36,022 nt of DNA from Aureimonas sp. SK2 (GCF_029813115.1 NZ_JAPZDS010000025.1:1-36022); one strand, 5' to 3'; numbered from the stretch's first letter, positions 8,027 to 18,923 are shown. Notes: generated by a model not told the origin, from the sequence alone. Made by a program: numbers and translations.

Positions 8027-8491
8027 ATGAGCAAGTCGCACGAGGCGGAGCGCGCACGCGAACTGATCGCCTTTCGCGTCGCCGAGCAGGAGTTCTGCGT
8101 CGACATCACGTCGGTGCGCGAGATCCGCGGCTTTGCCGCCGCCACGCCGCTGCCGCACACGCCGGGCTTCGTGACGGGCGTCATCAACCTGCGGGGCGCC
8201 GTGCTCCCGATCGTCGATCTGTCGCTGCGCCTCGGCTTCGGCCCGACCGAGCCGACCGCGCGCTCCGTCATCATCGTGGTGATGGTCGGCAACCAGCTCG
8301 TCGGTCTCCTGGTCGATGCGGTGTCCGACATCCTGACCGTGGTGGACGAGAACCTCCAGCCGACGCCGGACCTCGCCTCCGAGATCGCCCGCAGCTTCGT
8401 GCGCGGCGTGATCGCGCTGGAAGGCCGGATGATCTCGCTGATCAGCCCCGACAGCGTCCTGCCGCCGTCCGGCGAGAGCATGGCGGCCTAA
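8027..8491 (+). CDS. cheW: chemotaxis coupling protein CheW
   Basis: CheW bridges the histidine kinase CheA and the chemoreceptors in the membrane-associated signalling array. The 154-residue protein is a single CheW domain: [20 protein letters not shown] (residues 11-30), then [20 protein letters not shown], the most conserved stretch of the family, and DLSLRLGF. The frame is open upstream through out-of-frame STAS sequence; ATG at 8027 gives the normal N-terminus. An AGGG lies rather far upstream (about 8012), so initiation may depend on upstream translation. It sits between the STAS gene and cheR, as in rhizobial operons. Confidence 0.95.
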   Translation: MSKSHEAERARELIAFRVAEQEFCVDITSVREIRGFAAATPLPHTPGFVTGVINLRGAVLPIVDLSLRLGFGPTEPTARSVIIVVMVGNQLVGLLVDAVSDILTVVDENLQPTPDLASEIARSFVRGVIALEGRMISLISPDSVLPPSGESMAA

Positions 8492-8524
8492 GTCGCCGCA
8501 TACACGAGGCCTGGGGGGCACCCG

Positions 8525-9394
8525 ATGTCGCGAATTCTGCCGGGCGCTTCGGCGCAGTCCGAGACGGTCCAGCCGAACGGCGAGTTCGAGCTGACGCAGA
8601 AGGACTTCCTGCGCATCGCCAAGATCCTCTACGAGGATTCCGGCATCGCCCTTCCCGACAGCAAGATGGCGCTGGTCTATTCGCGCCTGGCCAAGCGCCT
8701 GCGCGCCCTCGGGCTGCGCAGCTTCCGCGAATATTGCGAGCACGTGTCCGGGGCGGAGGGCGCCGGCGAGCGCATGACCATGCTGGCGGCGCTGACGACC
8801 AACGTCACGCACTTCTTCCGCGAGATGCATCACTTCGACCATCTGCGCACCCAGCTCCTGCCGCCGCTCCTGGAAGACGCCAAGCGCGGGGGGCGGGTGC
8901 GGATCTGGTCGGCCGGCTGCTCCAACGGCCACGAGCCCTATTCGATCGCGCTCACGATCCTCGGCCTCATGCCGGACGCCGCCAACTACGACATCCGGAT
9001 CCTCGCCTCCGACATCGACCCCAACGTCGTCGCCTTCGGCCGGGCCGGCATCTACGACGACGCCGCGCTGCAGCCGGTGCCGACGGAGCTGCGCCGCCGC
9101 TGGTTCCAGCGCTCGGGGCAGGGGTCCTCGGTCAGCGACGAGATGCGCACGCTGGTTTCCTTCCGCGAGCTGAACCTGATCGGCGACTGGCCGATGAAGA
9201 ACGGTTTCCAGGCGATCTTCTGCCGGAACGTGACCATCTATTTCGACGAGCCGACGCGCCAGAAGATCTGGAGCCGGTTCATGAAGTATCTCGAGCCTTC
9301 CGGCTTCCTCTATATCGGCCATTCCGAGCGTCTGACGGGTTCCGCGTCCGATCACCTGTCGCTGGTCGGAACCACCACCTACCGCCGCGCCTGA
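8525..9394 (+). CDS. cheR: chemoreceptor glutamate methyltransferase CheR
   Basis: CheR methylates glutamates of chemoreceptors with S-adenosylmethionine, the forward half of adaptation. At 289 residues it has usual length. The N-terminal helical domain includes TNVTHFFRE (about 92-100), in the region that contacts the receptor. The SAM-binding loop reads SAGCSNGHEPYSIAL, where many relatives have GEEPYS, a mild variation. ILASDID and FCRNVTIYFD are further methyltransferase motifs. ATG at 8525 follows a G-rich ribosome-binding site (about 8512-8517). It begins 33 bases after cheW. The chemoreceptor in this window ends in WEEF, a docking peptide of the type bound by CheR. Confidence 0.95.
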   Translation: MSRILPGASAQSETVQPNGEFELTQKDFLRIAKILYEDSGIALPDSKMALVYSRLAKRLRALGLRSFREYCEHVSGAEGAGERMTMLAALTTNVTHFFREMHHFDHLRTQLLPPLLEDAKRGGRVRIWSAGCSNGHEPYSIALTILGLMPDAANYDIRILASDIDPNVVAFGRAGIYDDAALQPVPTELRRRWFQRSGQGSSVSDEMRTLVSFRELNLIGDWPMKNGFQAIFCRNVTIYFDEPTRQKIWSRFMKYLEPSGFLYIGHSERLTGSASDHLSLVGTTTYRRA

Positions 9395-9443
9395 CGCGAC
9401 CCTTCCACGCGCCGACCGCCGCGCGGCCCGCAGGACCACCATC

Positions 9444-10454
9444 ATGTCTTCCACGCGCGTTCTCGTCGTCGACGACTCGGCGACCATGCGAGCCCTGATC
9501 CGGCACGCCCTGACGGCCGATCCGACCATCGAGATCGTCGGGGAGGCCGCCGACCCGATCGAGGCGCGTCAGGCGATCAAGGCGCTGGACCCGGACGTCA
9601 TCACGCTGGACATCGAGATGCCCGGCATGAACGGCCTCGATTTCCTCGACAAGATCATGCGCCTGCGGCCGACCCCCGTGATCATGGTCTCCACCCTGAC
9701 CCTGCCGGGGCAGGCGGCCACGATCGAGGCGCTGCGCCTCGGCGCGTTCGAATGCATTCCCAAGCCGTCCACGGTGGGCGGCCGCGACACGCTGTCCCTT
9801 CTGCCGGCGCTGGCGCACGAGGCGCGCCGCGCCCGGCCGCAGATCGCGAGCGGCCGCGACCGTCATATCACGGCGCCGCAGGCCAAGCATCCGTCCTGGC
9901 CCGAGCTCGTCGCGATCGGCTCGTCCACGGGCGGTGTAGAGGTCCTGATCGCGCTGCTCGCCCAGTTTCCCGCCGACACGCCGCCGGTGATGATCGTGCA
10001 GCATCTCCCGGCCGCGTTCACGGGCTCCTTCGCCGCCCGTCTCGACCGCGCCTCGCCGGCGACCGTCGTGGAGGCGCGCTCGGGCGAGCCCATCCAGGCG
10101 GGTCACGTTTATCTTGCCCCCGGCGGGCGCCACATGACGCTGCGACGCGCCGGCTCGAAGCTCGTCACGCATCTCAGCGACGAGGACACCGTGCAGGGCC
10201 ATCGCCCCTCGGTGGACGTGCTCTTCCACTCGATCGCCCGCGTCTGCGAGGGCAGGGTGACCGGCACGATCCTGACCGGGATGGGGCGCGACGGGGCCGA
10301 GGGCCTTCTGGCGATGCGCCAGCGGGGCTTCCGCACGCTCGCCCAAGACGAGGCGACCTCGCTGGTCTACGGCATGCCGCGCGTGGCCTGGGAAATCGGC
10401 GCCGCCGAGAAGCGCGTGCCGATCGGTGGAATGGTGAAGGCCATCTTCAACTGA
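9444..10454 (+). CDS. cheB: chemotaxis methylesterase/deamidase CheB
   Basis: CheB removes receptor methyl groups when phosphorylated by CheA, and is the opposing partner of CheR. The 336 residues comprise a receiver domain (D10, D11, phospho-acceptor D56, K107 in IPKP) and, after a linker (about 125-150), the esterase domain. Its catalytic triad is visible: S161 in GSSTGG, H187 in VQHLP and D283 in GMGRDGAEG. ATG at 9444 is preceded by AGGA about nine bases upstream. It starts 49 bases after cheR in the same operon. Length and residues are complete. Confidence 0.96.
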   Translation: MSSTRVLVVDDSATMRALIRHALTADPTIEIVGEAADPIEARQAIKALDPDVITLDIEMPGMNGLDFLDKIMRLRPTPVIMVSTLTLPGQAATIEALRLGAFECIPKPSTVGGRDTLSLLPALAHEARRARPQIASGRDRHITAPQAKHPSWPELVAIGSSTGGVEVLIALLAQFPADTPPVMIVQHLPAAFTGSFAARLDRASPATVVEARSGEPIQAGHVYLAPGGRHMTLRRAGSKLVTHLSDEDTVQGHRPSVDVLFHSIARVCEGRVTGTILTGMGRDGAEGLLAMRQRGFRTLAQDEATSLVYGMPRVAWEIGAAEKRVPIGGMVKAIFN

Positions 10455-10546
10455 CGCCGCTCGCCGGATGTCGTTGAAGCAAATGAATCCTTCAGCTTTT
10501 TACGAGATGATCAATCTCGGAATTTTCGACAAGGGAACGGCATGTC

Positions 10547-10936
10547 ATGAGTTTCGTACAGCATCTCAAAGTGATGATCGTTGACGACCATCGGACGAGC
10601 CGCCTTCTCATCTATGAGGCGCTGACCCAGCTCGGCATCACCCAGGTCGTCTATGCGGTGGACGGCGAGCAGGCGTTGAAGCAGATGATGGCGACCCCCT
10701 GCCACATCGTCATCTCCGACTTCAACATGCCGAAGCTCGACGGGCTTCAGCTCCTCAAGGCGCTCCGTTCCTACGGGCCGACCAAGAAGACCCCGTTCTT
10801 CATCCTGACGGGCAAGGGCGACCGCGCCCTGGTCCAGCAGGCCGCCGCCGCCGGAGCCAACAACATCCTGGCCAAGCCCATCACGGTCCCCGTGCTGCGC
10901 AAGACCCTCGAAGCGGTGCTCGGTCCCCTTCAATGA
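10547..10936 (+). CDS. cheY2: response regulator CheY2 (probable motor-binding CheY)
   Basis: A single receiver domain of 129 residues with D13, D14 and phospho-acceptor D58 (ISDFNMPKLDG), T in ILTGKG and K in LAKP. The sequence closely follows Sinorhizobium meliloti CheY2 as I remember it (SRLL near the start, VISDFNMPK, GDRALVQ, GANN-LAKP), which is the form that acts on the flagellar motor. It therefore most likely carries the output signal here, whereas the second CheY (11969-12331) resembles CheY1. An AT-rich 92-base gap separates it from cheB, and its stop overlaps the cheD start as ATGA. AAGGGA lies upstream of ATG 10547. Confidence 0.92.
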   Translation: MSFVQHLKVMIVDDHRTSRLLIYEALTQLGITQVVYAVDGEQALKQMMATPCHIVISDFNMPKLDGLQLLKALRSYGPTKKTPFFILTGKGDRALVQQAAAAGANNILAKPITVPVLRKTLEAVLGPLQ

Positions 10937-11505
10937 GCCGCCTTTCCCCGTCTCCGATGGCAGATCCGGCCGATCGTCTGAGGATCAACCTGATCCAGGG
11001 CGACGCCCAGGTGGACGACCGTCCCAACGTGGTCTTCACGACGTTGCTCGGCTCGTGCATCGCAGCTTGCATCCGCGATCCCGGTGCCGGGGTCGGGGGA
11101 ATGAACCACTTCCTGCTGCCGGGCGACGGGGCGGGAAGCTCCTCCACCTCGACGCAGAGCTACGGGCTCTACCTGATGGAGCTCCTGGTCAACGGCCTCC
11201 TGAAGAAGGGCGCGCGCAAGCACGCCCTCGAAGCCAAGCTCTTCGGCGGGGCGCGGACCATGAACGGCCTGTCGGACATCGGCGGCAAGAACGCCGAGTT
11301 CGCCAAGCGCTTCCTGGATATGGAAGGCATTTCCTATGTCGGCGGCAGCCTCGGCGGCACGCAAGGGCGGCGGATCGAGTTCTGGCCCGTCAGCGGACGC
11401 GCCCGCCAGATCCTGATGGAGCCGACCGACAAGGCCATGCCGAAGATCATGATCCCCGCTCCCGTCACGGCCCCCCAGGCGGGCGGCGATCTCGAACTCT
11501 TCTGA
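10933..11505 (+). CDS. cheD: chemoreceptor glutamine deamidase CheD
   Basis: CheD deamidates receptor glutamines and in some bacteria interacts with a CheC-type phosphatase. The 190-residue protein has the expected catalytic cysteine C42 (LLGSCIAAC) and histidine H59 (GGMNHFLLPG), and the conserved AKLFGGA region. ATG at 10933 overlaps the cheY2 stop (ATGA), so the two are translationally coupled. The protein runs about 30 residues past the conserved core and ends in DLELF, an acidic-aromatic tail similar to the tails of the following CheT-like protein and the chemoreceptor. Confidence 0.95.
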   Translation: MSRLSPSPMADPADRLRINLIQGDAQVDDRPNVVFTTLLGSCIAACIRDPGAGVGGMNHFLLPGDGAGSSSTSTQSYGLYLMELLVNGLLKKGARKHALEAKLFGGARTMNGLSDIGGKNAEFAKRFLDMEGISYVGGSLGGTQGRRIEFWPVSGRARQILMEPTDKAMPKIMIPAPVTAPQAGGDLELF

Positions 11506-11534
11506 CGGAGCCAGGCGGCGTGACCGGAAACTCT

Positions 11535-11852
11535 ATGTCCGCCCAGCTTCTCCTGGAGCGCCTGGCCGACGAGCTCGCGCGGCTCGCCAGCGCGGCGGTG
11601 CGGCTGGAAGGCCTGATAGCCCCCTCGGTCCTCGAACCCGAGGCCCTGATCGTGGCCCAGAGCCACGATCTTCTCAGCCAGACCGTCGCCGAGCTCGAGG
11701 GCTTCGTGCGGGCCAGCGCGCCGACCTTCGCGGGCGGCGAGGATCGCGACCTCCAGGCGCAGCTCTCCGCAATCCGCCTCTCGGCCCTCGCCACGCGTCT
11801 GCGAGGCTGGACCGAAGCTGAAGCACAGGCCGGAGAAGTCGATCTCTTCTGA
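11535..11852 (+). CDS. cheT: CheT/CheZ-like protein, probable CheY-P phosphatase
   Basis: A 105-residue, almost wholly helical protein directly after cheD, the position of cheT in rhizobia. It contains SHDLLSQTV with D45-x3-Q49, the spacing of the CheZ catalytic motif (QDLTGQ in E. coli). Its end, EVDLF, is an acidic, aromatic tail such as CheZ uses to bind CheY. S. meliloti CheT has been described as a remote CheZ-type phosphatase, so dephosphorylation of a CheY is the likely job. ATG 11535 has GGAA in front; the GTG at 11520, with GGAG nine bases upstream, is an equally good start adding five residues. Assignment by position and motif, not by recognisable overall similarity. Confidence 0.65.
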   Translation: MSAQLLLERLADELARLASAAVRLEGLIAPSVLEPEALIVAQSHDLLSQTVAELEGFVRASAPTFAGGEDRDLQAQLSAIRLSALATRLRGWTEAEAQAGEVDLF

Positions 11853-11968
11853 ATGTTGAGGAGAGCAACCGCCTGCAATCGCTGGTGGAAGCTCTTCTTG
11901 TTCACAAAGAAGAAATCTCTGATCGATACGATAAACCTTGTAAGACCGATTTCAGAAAGGAACCGGTA

Positions 11969-12331
11969 GTGAAGACGATCTTGACCGTAGACGATTCGCG
12001 GACCATGCGCGACATGTTGCGGGCGGCGCTCGCCGGCGCCGGTTTCGACGTGGTGCAGGCGGAGGACGGTGTCCACGGGCTCGAAGTCCTTGCGGGCTGC
12101 GACCCCGACGTGATCGTGACCGACGTCAACATGCCCCGCATGGACGGCCTCACCTTCATCGAGCAGCTCCGCTCCAACGCCGACAAGCGTGCCATCCCCG
12201 TTCTGGTGCTGACCACCGAGAACGACGCCCAGAAGAAGGCGCGCGCCAAGGCCGCCGGGGCCACCGGATGGATCGTCAAGCCGTTCGACCCCAAGAAGCT
12301 CGTCGACGCGATCAACCGCGTCGCCCCGTAA
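11969..12331 (+). CDS. cheY1: response regulator CheY1 (probable phosphate sink)
   Basis: A 120-residue receiver domain with D8, D9, phospho-acceptor D52 (IVTDVNMPRMDG), T in LVLTTEN and K in IVKPFDPKKL. It resembles the CheY1 type (TVDDSRTMR start), which in S. meliloti draws phosphate from CheY2-P via CheA and so ends the signal. It sits immediately before cheA, as CheY1 does in rhizobia. The frame is open 28 codons further up, but the GTG at 11969, preceded by AAAGGA, gives the normal receiver N-terminus. The 116-base gap before it is unusually AT-rich and may hold a second promoter. Confidence 0.9.
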   Translation: MKTILTVDDSRTMRDMLRAALAGAGFDVVQAEDGVHGLEVLAGCDPDVIVTDVNMPRMDGLTFIEQLRSNADKRAIPVLVLTTENDAQKKARAKAAGATGWIVKPFDPKKLVDAINRVAP

Positions 12332-12384
12332 GCATCGCAACCCCGATCGAAATTCCTTAGAAGCCGCTTTCAAGGGACCCGTCC

Positions 12385-14616
12385 ATGGACACGATGGCCG
12401 CCATTCGCGCCACCTTCTTCGAGGAGTGCGCCGAGCAGCTCCAGGAACTGGAGGCGGGCCTCCTCGCCATGGAAGGCGGTCAGACGGACTCGGAAACGGT
12501 GAACGCCGTGTTCCGCGCCGTGCACTCGATCAAGGGCGGCGCGGGCGCCTTCAACCTCGACGCGCTGGTGCACTTCGCCCACGCCTTCGAGACGGTGCTC
12601 GATCTCGTCCGCTCCGAGCGGCTCGAGGCCGACCAAGCCGTGGTCCGGGTGCTTCTGCGCTCGGCCGACATCCTCACCGACCTCGTGACCGCCGCCCGCG
12701 ACGGCGGAACGGTCGATCCCGCCCGCCCGCAGGCGCTGATGGCCGAACTGTCGGTTCTGGCCGGAGGCGGCGGCCATGCCGCCCCCGCACCCGTCCAGCA
12801 CGCGCCGGTCGCCGCCGCCGCCCCGGCGGAGGAGGAGGTCGAGTTCGTCCCCGTGGCGGTGGACTTCAGCGACATGTTCGCGGCGGCCGGCGAGGAGGTC
12901 ACCTTCCGCGTCCGCGTCCAGCCCAAGCCCTCGCTCTACGAGAACGCCAACGACGCGGTGCGTCTGATCCGCGAGACGCTGGCGCTCGGCACCGGGACGG
13001 TTACCTGCCATTCGGACGAGCTGCCGGATCTCGCCGAGCTCGATCCGGAAGGCGCCGCCCTGTCCTGGACGATCGAAGTGACGACGGCCGCGGGCGAGTC
13101 GGCGATCCACGAGATCTACGATTTCGTCGAGGGCGATTGCGAGATCCACGTCGAGCGTGCAGACGATGACGCCCCGCAGCTCAGCGCCGAGGATCTCGAG
13201 GCCCAAATGGCCGCGCTTCTGGGGTCGATCGGAGGCGCGTCCTCCGTCCCTTTCGTCGATGAGCCTGCCGCGGCGGCTTCGCCGGAGCAGGCTCCCGCCA
13301 ACGTCGTCGCGCTGACACCCGCAGCGCCCGCGCAGCCGGCGCCCGCCGCCGCGCCTCCCGCGCCCGCCGCCGCCGCCGCCGCCGAAGCTGGCGGCGAGAA
13401 GGGCGTGCCCGCCGGCCCCGTGCCGACCATCCGCGTCGACCTCGAGCGCGTCGACCGCCTGATCGACCTCGTGGGCGAGCTCGTGATCCATCAGGTCATG
13501 CTCTCGCAGCGCGTGATGCAGGCGGGCCTGACCCGCGCGTCCGACATCGCCATCGGCCTCGACGAGCTCGAGCAGCTGACGCGCGAGATGCAGGACAGCG
13601 TCATGGCGATCCGCGCTCAGCCCGTGAAGTCGGTGTTCCAGAAGCTGCCGCGCTTGGTGCGCGAAGTGGCCGAGCGCACCGGCAAGAGCGTCCGCCTGGT
13701 CACCGAGGGTGAGTACACCGAGGTCGACAAGACTGTCATCGAGCGCCTGTCCGATCCGCTCACCCATATGATCCGCAACGCGATCGACCACGGGCTGGAG
13801 ACGCCCGAGGGCCGCATCGCCGCCGGCAAGCCGACCGAAGGCGTCGTGCGCGTCGCGGCCATGCACCGGTCGGGCCGCATCGTGATCGAGATTTCCGACG
13901 ACGGTGCGGGCATCAACCGCAAGGCCGTCTTCGACATCGCCGTGTCCAAGGGCCTCGTGCCTGCCGACGCGCAGCTCTCCGACGACGAGCTCGACAACCT
14001 CGTCTTCCTGCCGGGTTTCTCGACCAAGAAGGAAGTCTCCGAACTGTCGGGCCGCGGCGTTGGCATGGACGTCGTCAAGCGCTCCATCCAGGCGCTGGGC
14101 GGACGCGTGTCCATCACCTCGCGCCCCGGCAAGGGCTCGCTCTTCTCCATGAGCCTGCCGCTGACGCTGGCCGTGCTCGACGGCATGATCGTCTCCTGCG
14201 GCGAGCACACCCTGGTCGTGCCGATGACCGCCATCATCGAGACGCTGCGCCCGAAGCAGAACGAGGTGAAGCCCTTCGGCGGCGACCAGCGCGTGATCAA
14301 CGTGCGCGACAGCTTCCTACCGCTGATCGACGTGTCGCGCCAGCTCGGCTACCGGCGCGAGCAGACCGACGCGCTGTCGGGCGTCGCGATCCTGGTCGAG
14401 GCCGAGAACGGCCAGCGCTCCGCGCTTCTGGTGGACAGCATCCAGGGCCAGCGCCAGGTGGTGATCAAGAGTCTCGAGGCCAACTACGGCCGCGTCGCCG
14501 GCATCGCCGCCGCCACGATCCTGGGCGACGGTCGCGTCGCGCTGATCCTCGACATCGACGCGGTGGCCGCGTCCTCGCGCTTCGAGAACGGCATCGCGGC
14601 CATGGCGGCCGAGTAG
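12385..14616 (+). CDS. cheA: chemotaxis histidine kinase CheA
   Basis: CheA autophosphorylates under receptor control and passes phosphate to the CheYs and CheB. The 743 residues show: Hpt domain (1-105) with phospho-histidine H47 in AVHSIKGGAG; a linker and a second globular region (about 150-255, presumably response-regulator docking); a Pro/Ala-rich linker (about 295-340); dimerisation helices (about 350-420); an HATPase domain with RNAIDHG, ISDDGAGIN and LSGRGVGMDV; and the C-terminal CheW-like regulatory domain (from about 590). ATG 12385 follows AAGGGA. It is the last gene of the operon before a 24-bp palindrome. Confidence 0.96.
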   Translation: MDTMAAIRATFFEECAEQLQELEAGLLAMEGGQTDSETVNAVFRAVHSIKGGAGAFNLDALVHFAHAFETVLDLVRSERLEADQAVVRVLLRSADILTDLVTAARDGGTVDPARPQALMAELSVLAGGGGHAAPAPVQHAPVAAAAPAEEEVEFVPVAVDFSDMFAAAGEEVTFRVRVQPKPSLYENANDAVRLIRETLALGTGTVTCHSDELPDLAELDPEGAALSWTIEVTTAAGESAIHEIYDFVEGDCEIHVERADDDAPQLSAEDLEAQMAALLGSIGGASSVPFVDEPAAAASPEQAPANVVALTPAAPAQPAPAAAPPAPAAAAAAEAGGEKGVPAGPVPTIRVDLERVDRLIDLVGELVIHQVMLSQRVMQAGLTRASDIAIGLDELEQLTREMQDSVMAIRAQPVKSVFQKLPRLVREVAERTGKSVRLVTEGEYTEVDKTVIERLSDPLTHMIRNAIDHGLETPEGRIAAGKPTEGVVRVAAMHRSGRIVIEISDDGAGINRKAVFDIAVSKGLVPADAQLSDDELDNLVFLPGFSTKKEVSELSGRGVGMDVVKRSIQALGGRVSITSRPGKGSLFSMSLPLTLAVLDGMIVSCGEHTLVVPMTAIIETLRPKQNEVKPFGGDQRVINVRDSFLPLIDVSRQLGYRREQTDALSGVAILVEAENGQRSALLVDSIQGQRQVVIKSLEANYGRVAGIAAATILGDGRVALILDIDAVAASSRFENGIAAMAAE

Positions 14617-14642
14617 ATACCGACGTCAAACCCGCCTTGTAC

Positions 14643-14676
14643 CGAACGCCGCCGGTGATCACCGGCGGCGGTTCGC
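14643..14676. terminator. long palindrome after cheA, possible terminator
   Basis: Bases 14647-14670 are a perfect 24-bp palindrome centred on GATC. With a one-base bulge the stem extends by CGAA/TTCG (14643-14646, 14672-14675). It lies 30 bases after the cheA stop. No T run follows, so it may act as a bidirectional or rho-assisted terminator, or stabilise the cheA mRNA end. Confidence 0.5.
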
Positions 14677-14728
14677 GTCTTATTCGAGGCGAAAATGCGG
14701 CGCCTCGCACAAAAGGTCCAGAATTTAA

Positions 14729-16789
<2,061 letters not shown>

Positions 16790-16818
16790 TCCTCATCGCG
16801 CCACGACCGCAGACGACG

Positions 16819-16850
16819 ACGCCGGGCGGCCACGACCGCCCGGCGTTCTG
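16819..16850 (+). terminator. terminator after the chemoreceptor gene
   Basis: ACGCCGGGCGG (16819-16829) and CCGCCCGGCGT (16836-16846) form a perfect 11-bp stem with a 6-base loop, followed by TCTGCT. It separates the chemoreceptor from the binding-protein gene, though the T run is weak. Confidence 0.65.
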
Positions 16851-16960
16851 CTATGAGGGGCTGAGCCGTCACGACATCGCCCGGAAACGAAAGCCGGCGA
16901 GGATGGCGGCGACGGCCCGAGCGCCGTCACCGTCCCGGTACCCGCGTTCAAAGGTTCGTC

Positions 16961-17977
16961 ATGTCACCCGCCCGCCGTCTTGCCGCATGTCTAGGACTCG
17001 CGATCGCCGCATGGACGACATGGGTGCCAGCGGCGAAGGCCACCACGACGTCCTGCGGCACGGTGCGCATCGCCGCGATGAACTGGGGCTCGGCCGAGGT
17101 CATGGCGGCGATCGACCGCTTCATTCTCGCCCACGGTTTCGGTTGCGACGCGGTGCTGGTGCCGGGCGACACGATGAGCACGTTCGAATCGATGACCGGA
17201 CGGGGCGAGCCCGACGTCGCGCCCGAAATCTTCGTCAACCAGTTCCGCGACGAGTTGGACGAGGCGGCGAGCCGCGGGCGCATCGACTACGGGGCCAAGG
17301 TCCTGGCCGACGGCTCGCAGGAAGGTTTCTGGATCCCGAAGTATCTCGCCGACGCCCATCCCGAGATTCGCACGCTCTCCGATGCGCTCGCGCGGCCCGA
17401 CCTCTTCGCCGAGCCGGGCGAGCCGGGGAAGGGCATCATGCGAAACTGCCCCTTCGGCTGGGGCTGCCAGATCATGGTGGAGAACCTCTTCCGCGCCTAC
17501 GGGGCGGAGGGGAGGGGATTCCGCCTCGCGCCGAGCGACAGTTCGGCTGCGCTCGACGCCTCCATCGCCGAGGCCTTCGCCGAGAAGCGCGGCTGGATCG
17601 GCTACTACTGGTCGCCGACCGGCATCCTCGCCCGCTATCCCATGAAGCGGCTCGCCTTCGACGTGCCCTTCGACCGCGAGGAATGGCTCCGCTGCACGAC
17701 GCAGCCGGACTGCACGGACCCCAAGCCCAACGCCTGGACCCCGGCCGACGTCTACACGCTCGTGTCAGGCCGCTTCGAGCGCGCCTCGCCCTTCGCCATG
17801 CGCTATCTTGCCTCGCGCTCCTGGCGCAACGACACGGTGAACCGCGTGCTTCTCTGGAAGGAGGACAACCATGCCGACGGCGAGGCGGCGGCGCGCCATT
17901 TCCTGAAGTCATACCCCTCGATCTGGCGCGGCTGGCTGCCGCCCGAAGCCGCCGAACGCGTCGCCCGCGCGCTCTGA
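16961..17977 (+). CDS. periplasmic glycine betaine/proline-type ABC substrate-binding protein
   Basis: The 338-residue protein begins with a signal peptide (hydrophobic core about 8-20, probable cleavage after AAKA near residue 26) and then resembles OpuAC/ProX-type binding proteins: VRIAAMNWGSAEVMAAI, a W-containing ligand loop, GSQEGFWIPKYLADAHPEI, NCPFGWGCQIM and GYYWSPTGILARYP, with the aromatic residues such proteins use to hold quaternary amines. No permease or ATPase gene is adjacent, so it either serves a transporter elsewhere or presents ligand to a receptor. The first is usual. It follows the chemoreceptor after a hairpin. ATG 16961 precedes a normal signal peptide. Confidence 0.85.
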   Translation: MSPARRLAACLGLAIAAWTTWVPAAKATTTSCGTVRIAAMNWGSAEVMAAIDRFILAHGFGCDAVLVPGDTMSTFESMTGRGEPDVAPEIFVNQFRDELDEAASRGRIDYGAKVLADGSQEGFWIPKYLADAHPEIRTLSDALARPDLFAEPGEPGKGIMRNCPFGWGCQIMVENLFRAYGAEGRGFRLAPSDSSAALDASIAEAFAEKRGWIGYYWSPTGILARYPMKRLAFDVPFDREEWLRCTTQPDCTDPKPNAWTPADVYTLVSGRFERASPFAMRYLASRSWRNDTVNRVLLWKEDNHADGEAAARHFLKSYPSIWRGWLPPEAAERVARAL

Positions 17978-18092
17978 GAAATCTCGAGCGGGCACCATGG
18001 CTTCCGCTTCGGGGAAAAATCGTTCAAAAGCGCAGGCCTGTCCGGTTCGGCCGTGATGGCGGCCCGTTTTCTGCGCGAAGGTTTGAGCGTCC

Positions 18093-18923
18093 ATGAGCAA
18101 TGACACATTCGTTCGCGAGGTGAACGAGGAGCTTCGCCAGGAGCGTGTCCGCGCCTTGTGGGTCCGCTACGGCACTGCAGCCGTGATCGCCGGCGTGCTG
18201 ATCGTCCTCGGCGTCGGCGGCTATGTCCTGTGGGAGCGCTACCAGGCGAGCGTGGCCGCCGCCGACGGCGACCGCCTGCTCCAGGCCACCGCGCTCTATT
18301 CCGAAGGCAAGGCGGACGAGGCGAACGCCGTCCTCGAACAGCTGGCGGCCGGCGGCGTCAACGTCTATCCCGCGCTCGCCCGGCTGCGCCTGGCTGAAGC
18401 GCGCGAGACCGGCGATCCCGCCGCGGCCGTCGCCGCCTATGACGAGGTCGCCAACGACACGCGCCTTCCCCAGGGGCTGCGCGACATGGCGGCCGTGCGC
18501 GCCGGCTATATCCTGGTCGATCACGGCTCGCTCGCCGACGTGCGCGGCCGCGTCGAGCGCCTGACCGGCGATGCCGAGCCGCTGCGCTGGCCGGCCCGCG
18601 AGGCGATCGGCCTGTCCGCCTGGAAGGCCGGCGACGTCGAGACCGCCCGTTCCATGTTCGACCAGCTCGGCGACGACCTCGCCGCCCCCGCCGGCATCCG
18701 CCGCCGCGCCGGCCTGATGCAGGAACTGATCGCCGCCTCGACGCCCGTCGCGCCGAACGCGGCCGCCGCCGAGCCGGCACCCGCCGCACCCGCACCGGCA
18801 CCCGAACCCGCACCCGCCCCGGCCTCCGAACCCGCTCCCGCTCCCGCCGCCCCGAGCGCGCAGACGCCGGCCGAGGCGCCCGCGCAGCCGCCCGCCGCCG
18901 CGCCCGCCCAGCCCCCGGCCTGA
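18093..18923 (+). CDS. YfgM-like single-pass membrane TPR protein with Pro/Ala tail
   Basis: The 276-residue protein has a short charged cytoplasmic N-terminus ([15 protein letters not shown]), one membrane helix (about 27-47), and a periplasmic helical-repeat domain of TPR type (about 55-210). The last ~60 residues are almost all Ala, Pro and Glu, a flexible tail. YfgM-type proteins are ancillary to the SecYEG translocon and periplasmic chaperones, and genes like this often precede der, as here (17 bases before der). The AP-rich tail is not part of the E. coli protein. ATG 18093 is preceded by AAGG and GAGCG. Probably co-transcribed with der. Confidence 0.82.
   Translation: MSNDTFVREVNEELRQERVRALWVRYGTAAVIAGVLIVLGVGGYVLWERYQASVAAADGDRLLQATALYSEGKADEANAVLEQLAAGGVNVYPALARLRLAEARETGDPAAAVAAYDEVANDTRLPQGLRDMAAVRAGYILVDHGSLADVRGRVERLTGDAEPLRWPAREAIGLSAWKAGDVETARSMFDQLGDDLAAPAGIRRRAGLMQELIAASTPVAPNAAAAEPAPAAPAPAPEPAPAPASEPAPAPAAPSAQTPAEAPAQPPAAAPAQPPA

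Noticed and set aside
7532-9529. Very long minus-strand open frame (665 codons) opposite the chemotaxis genes
   Set aside because: Mirror-frame effect of GC-rich codons of cheW and cheR; Arg/His/Asp-rich low-complexity protein with no motif. Other long antisense frames (12370-14208, 14465-16642, 18521-20203, 32839-35040) are rejected likewise.
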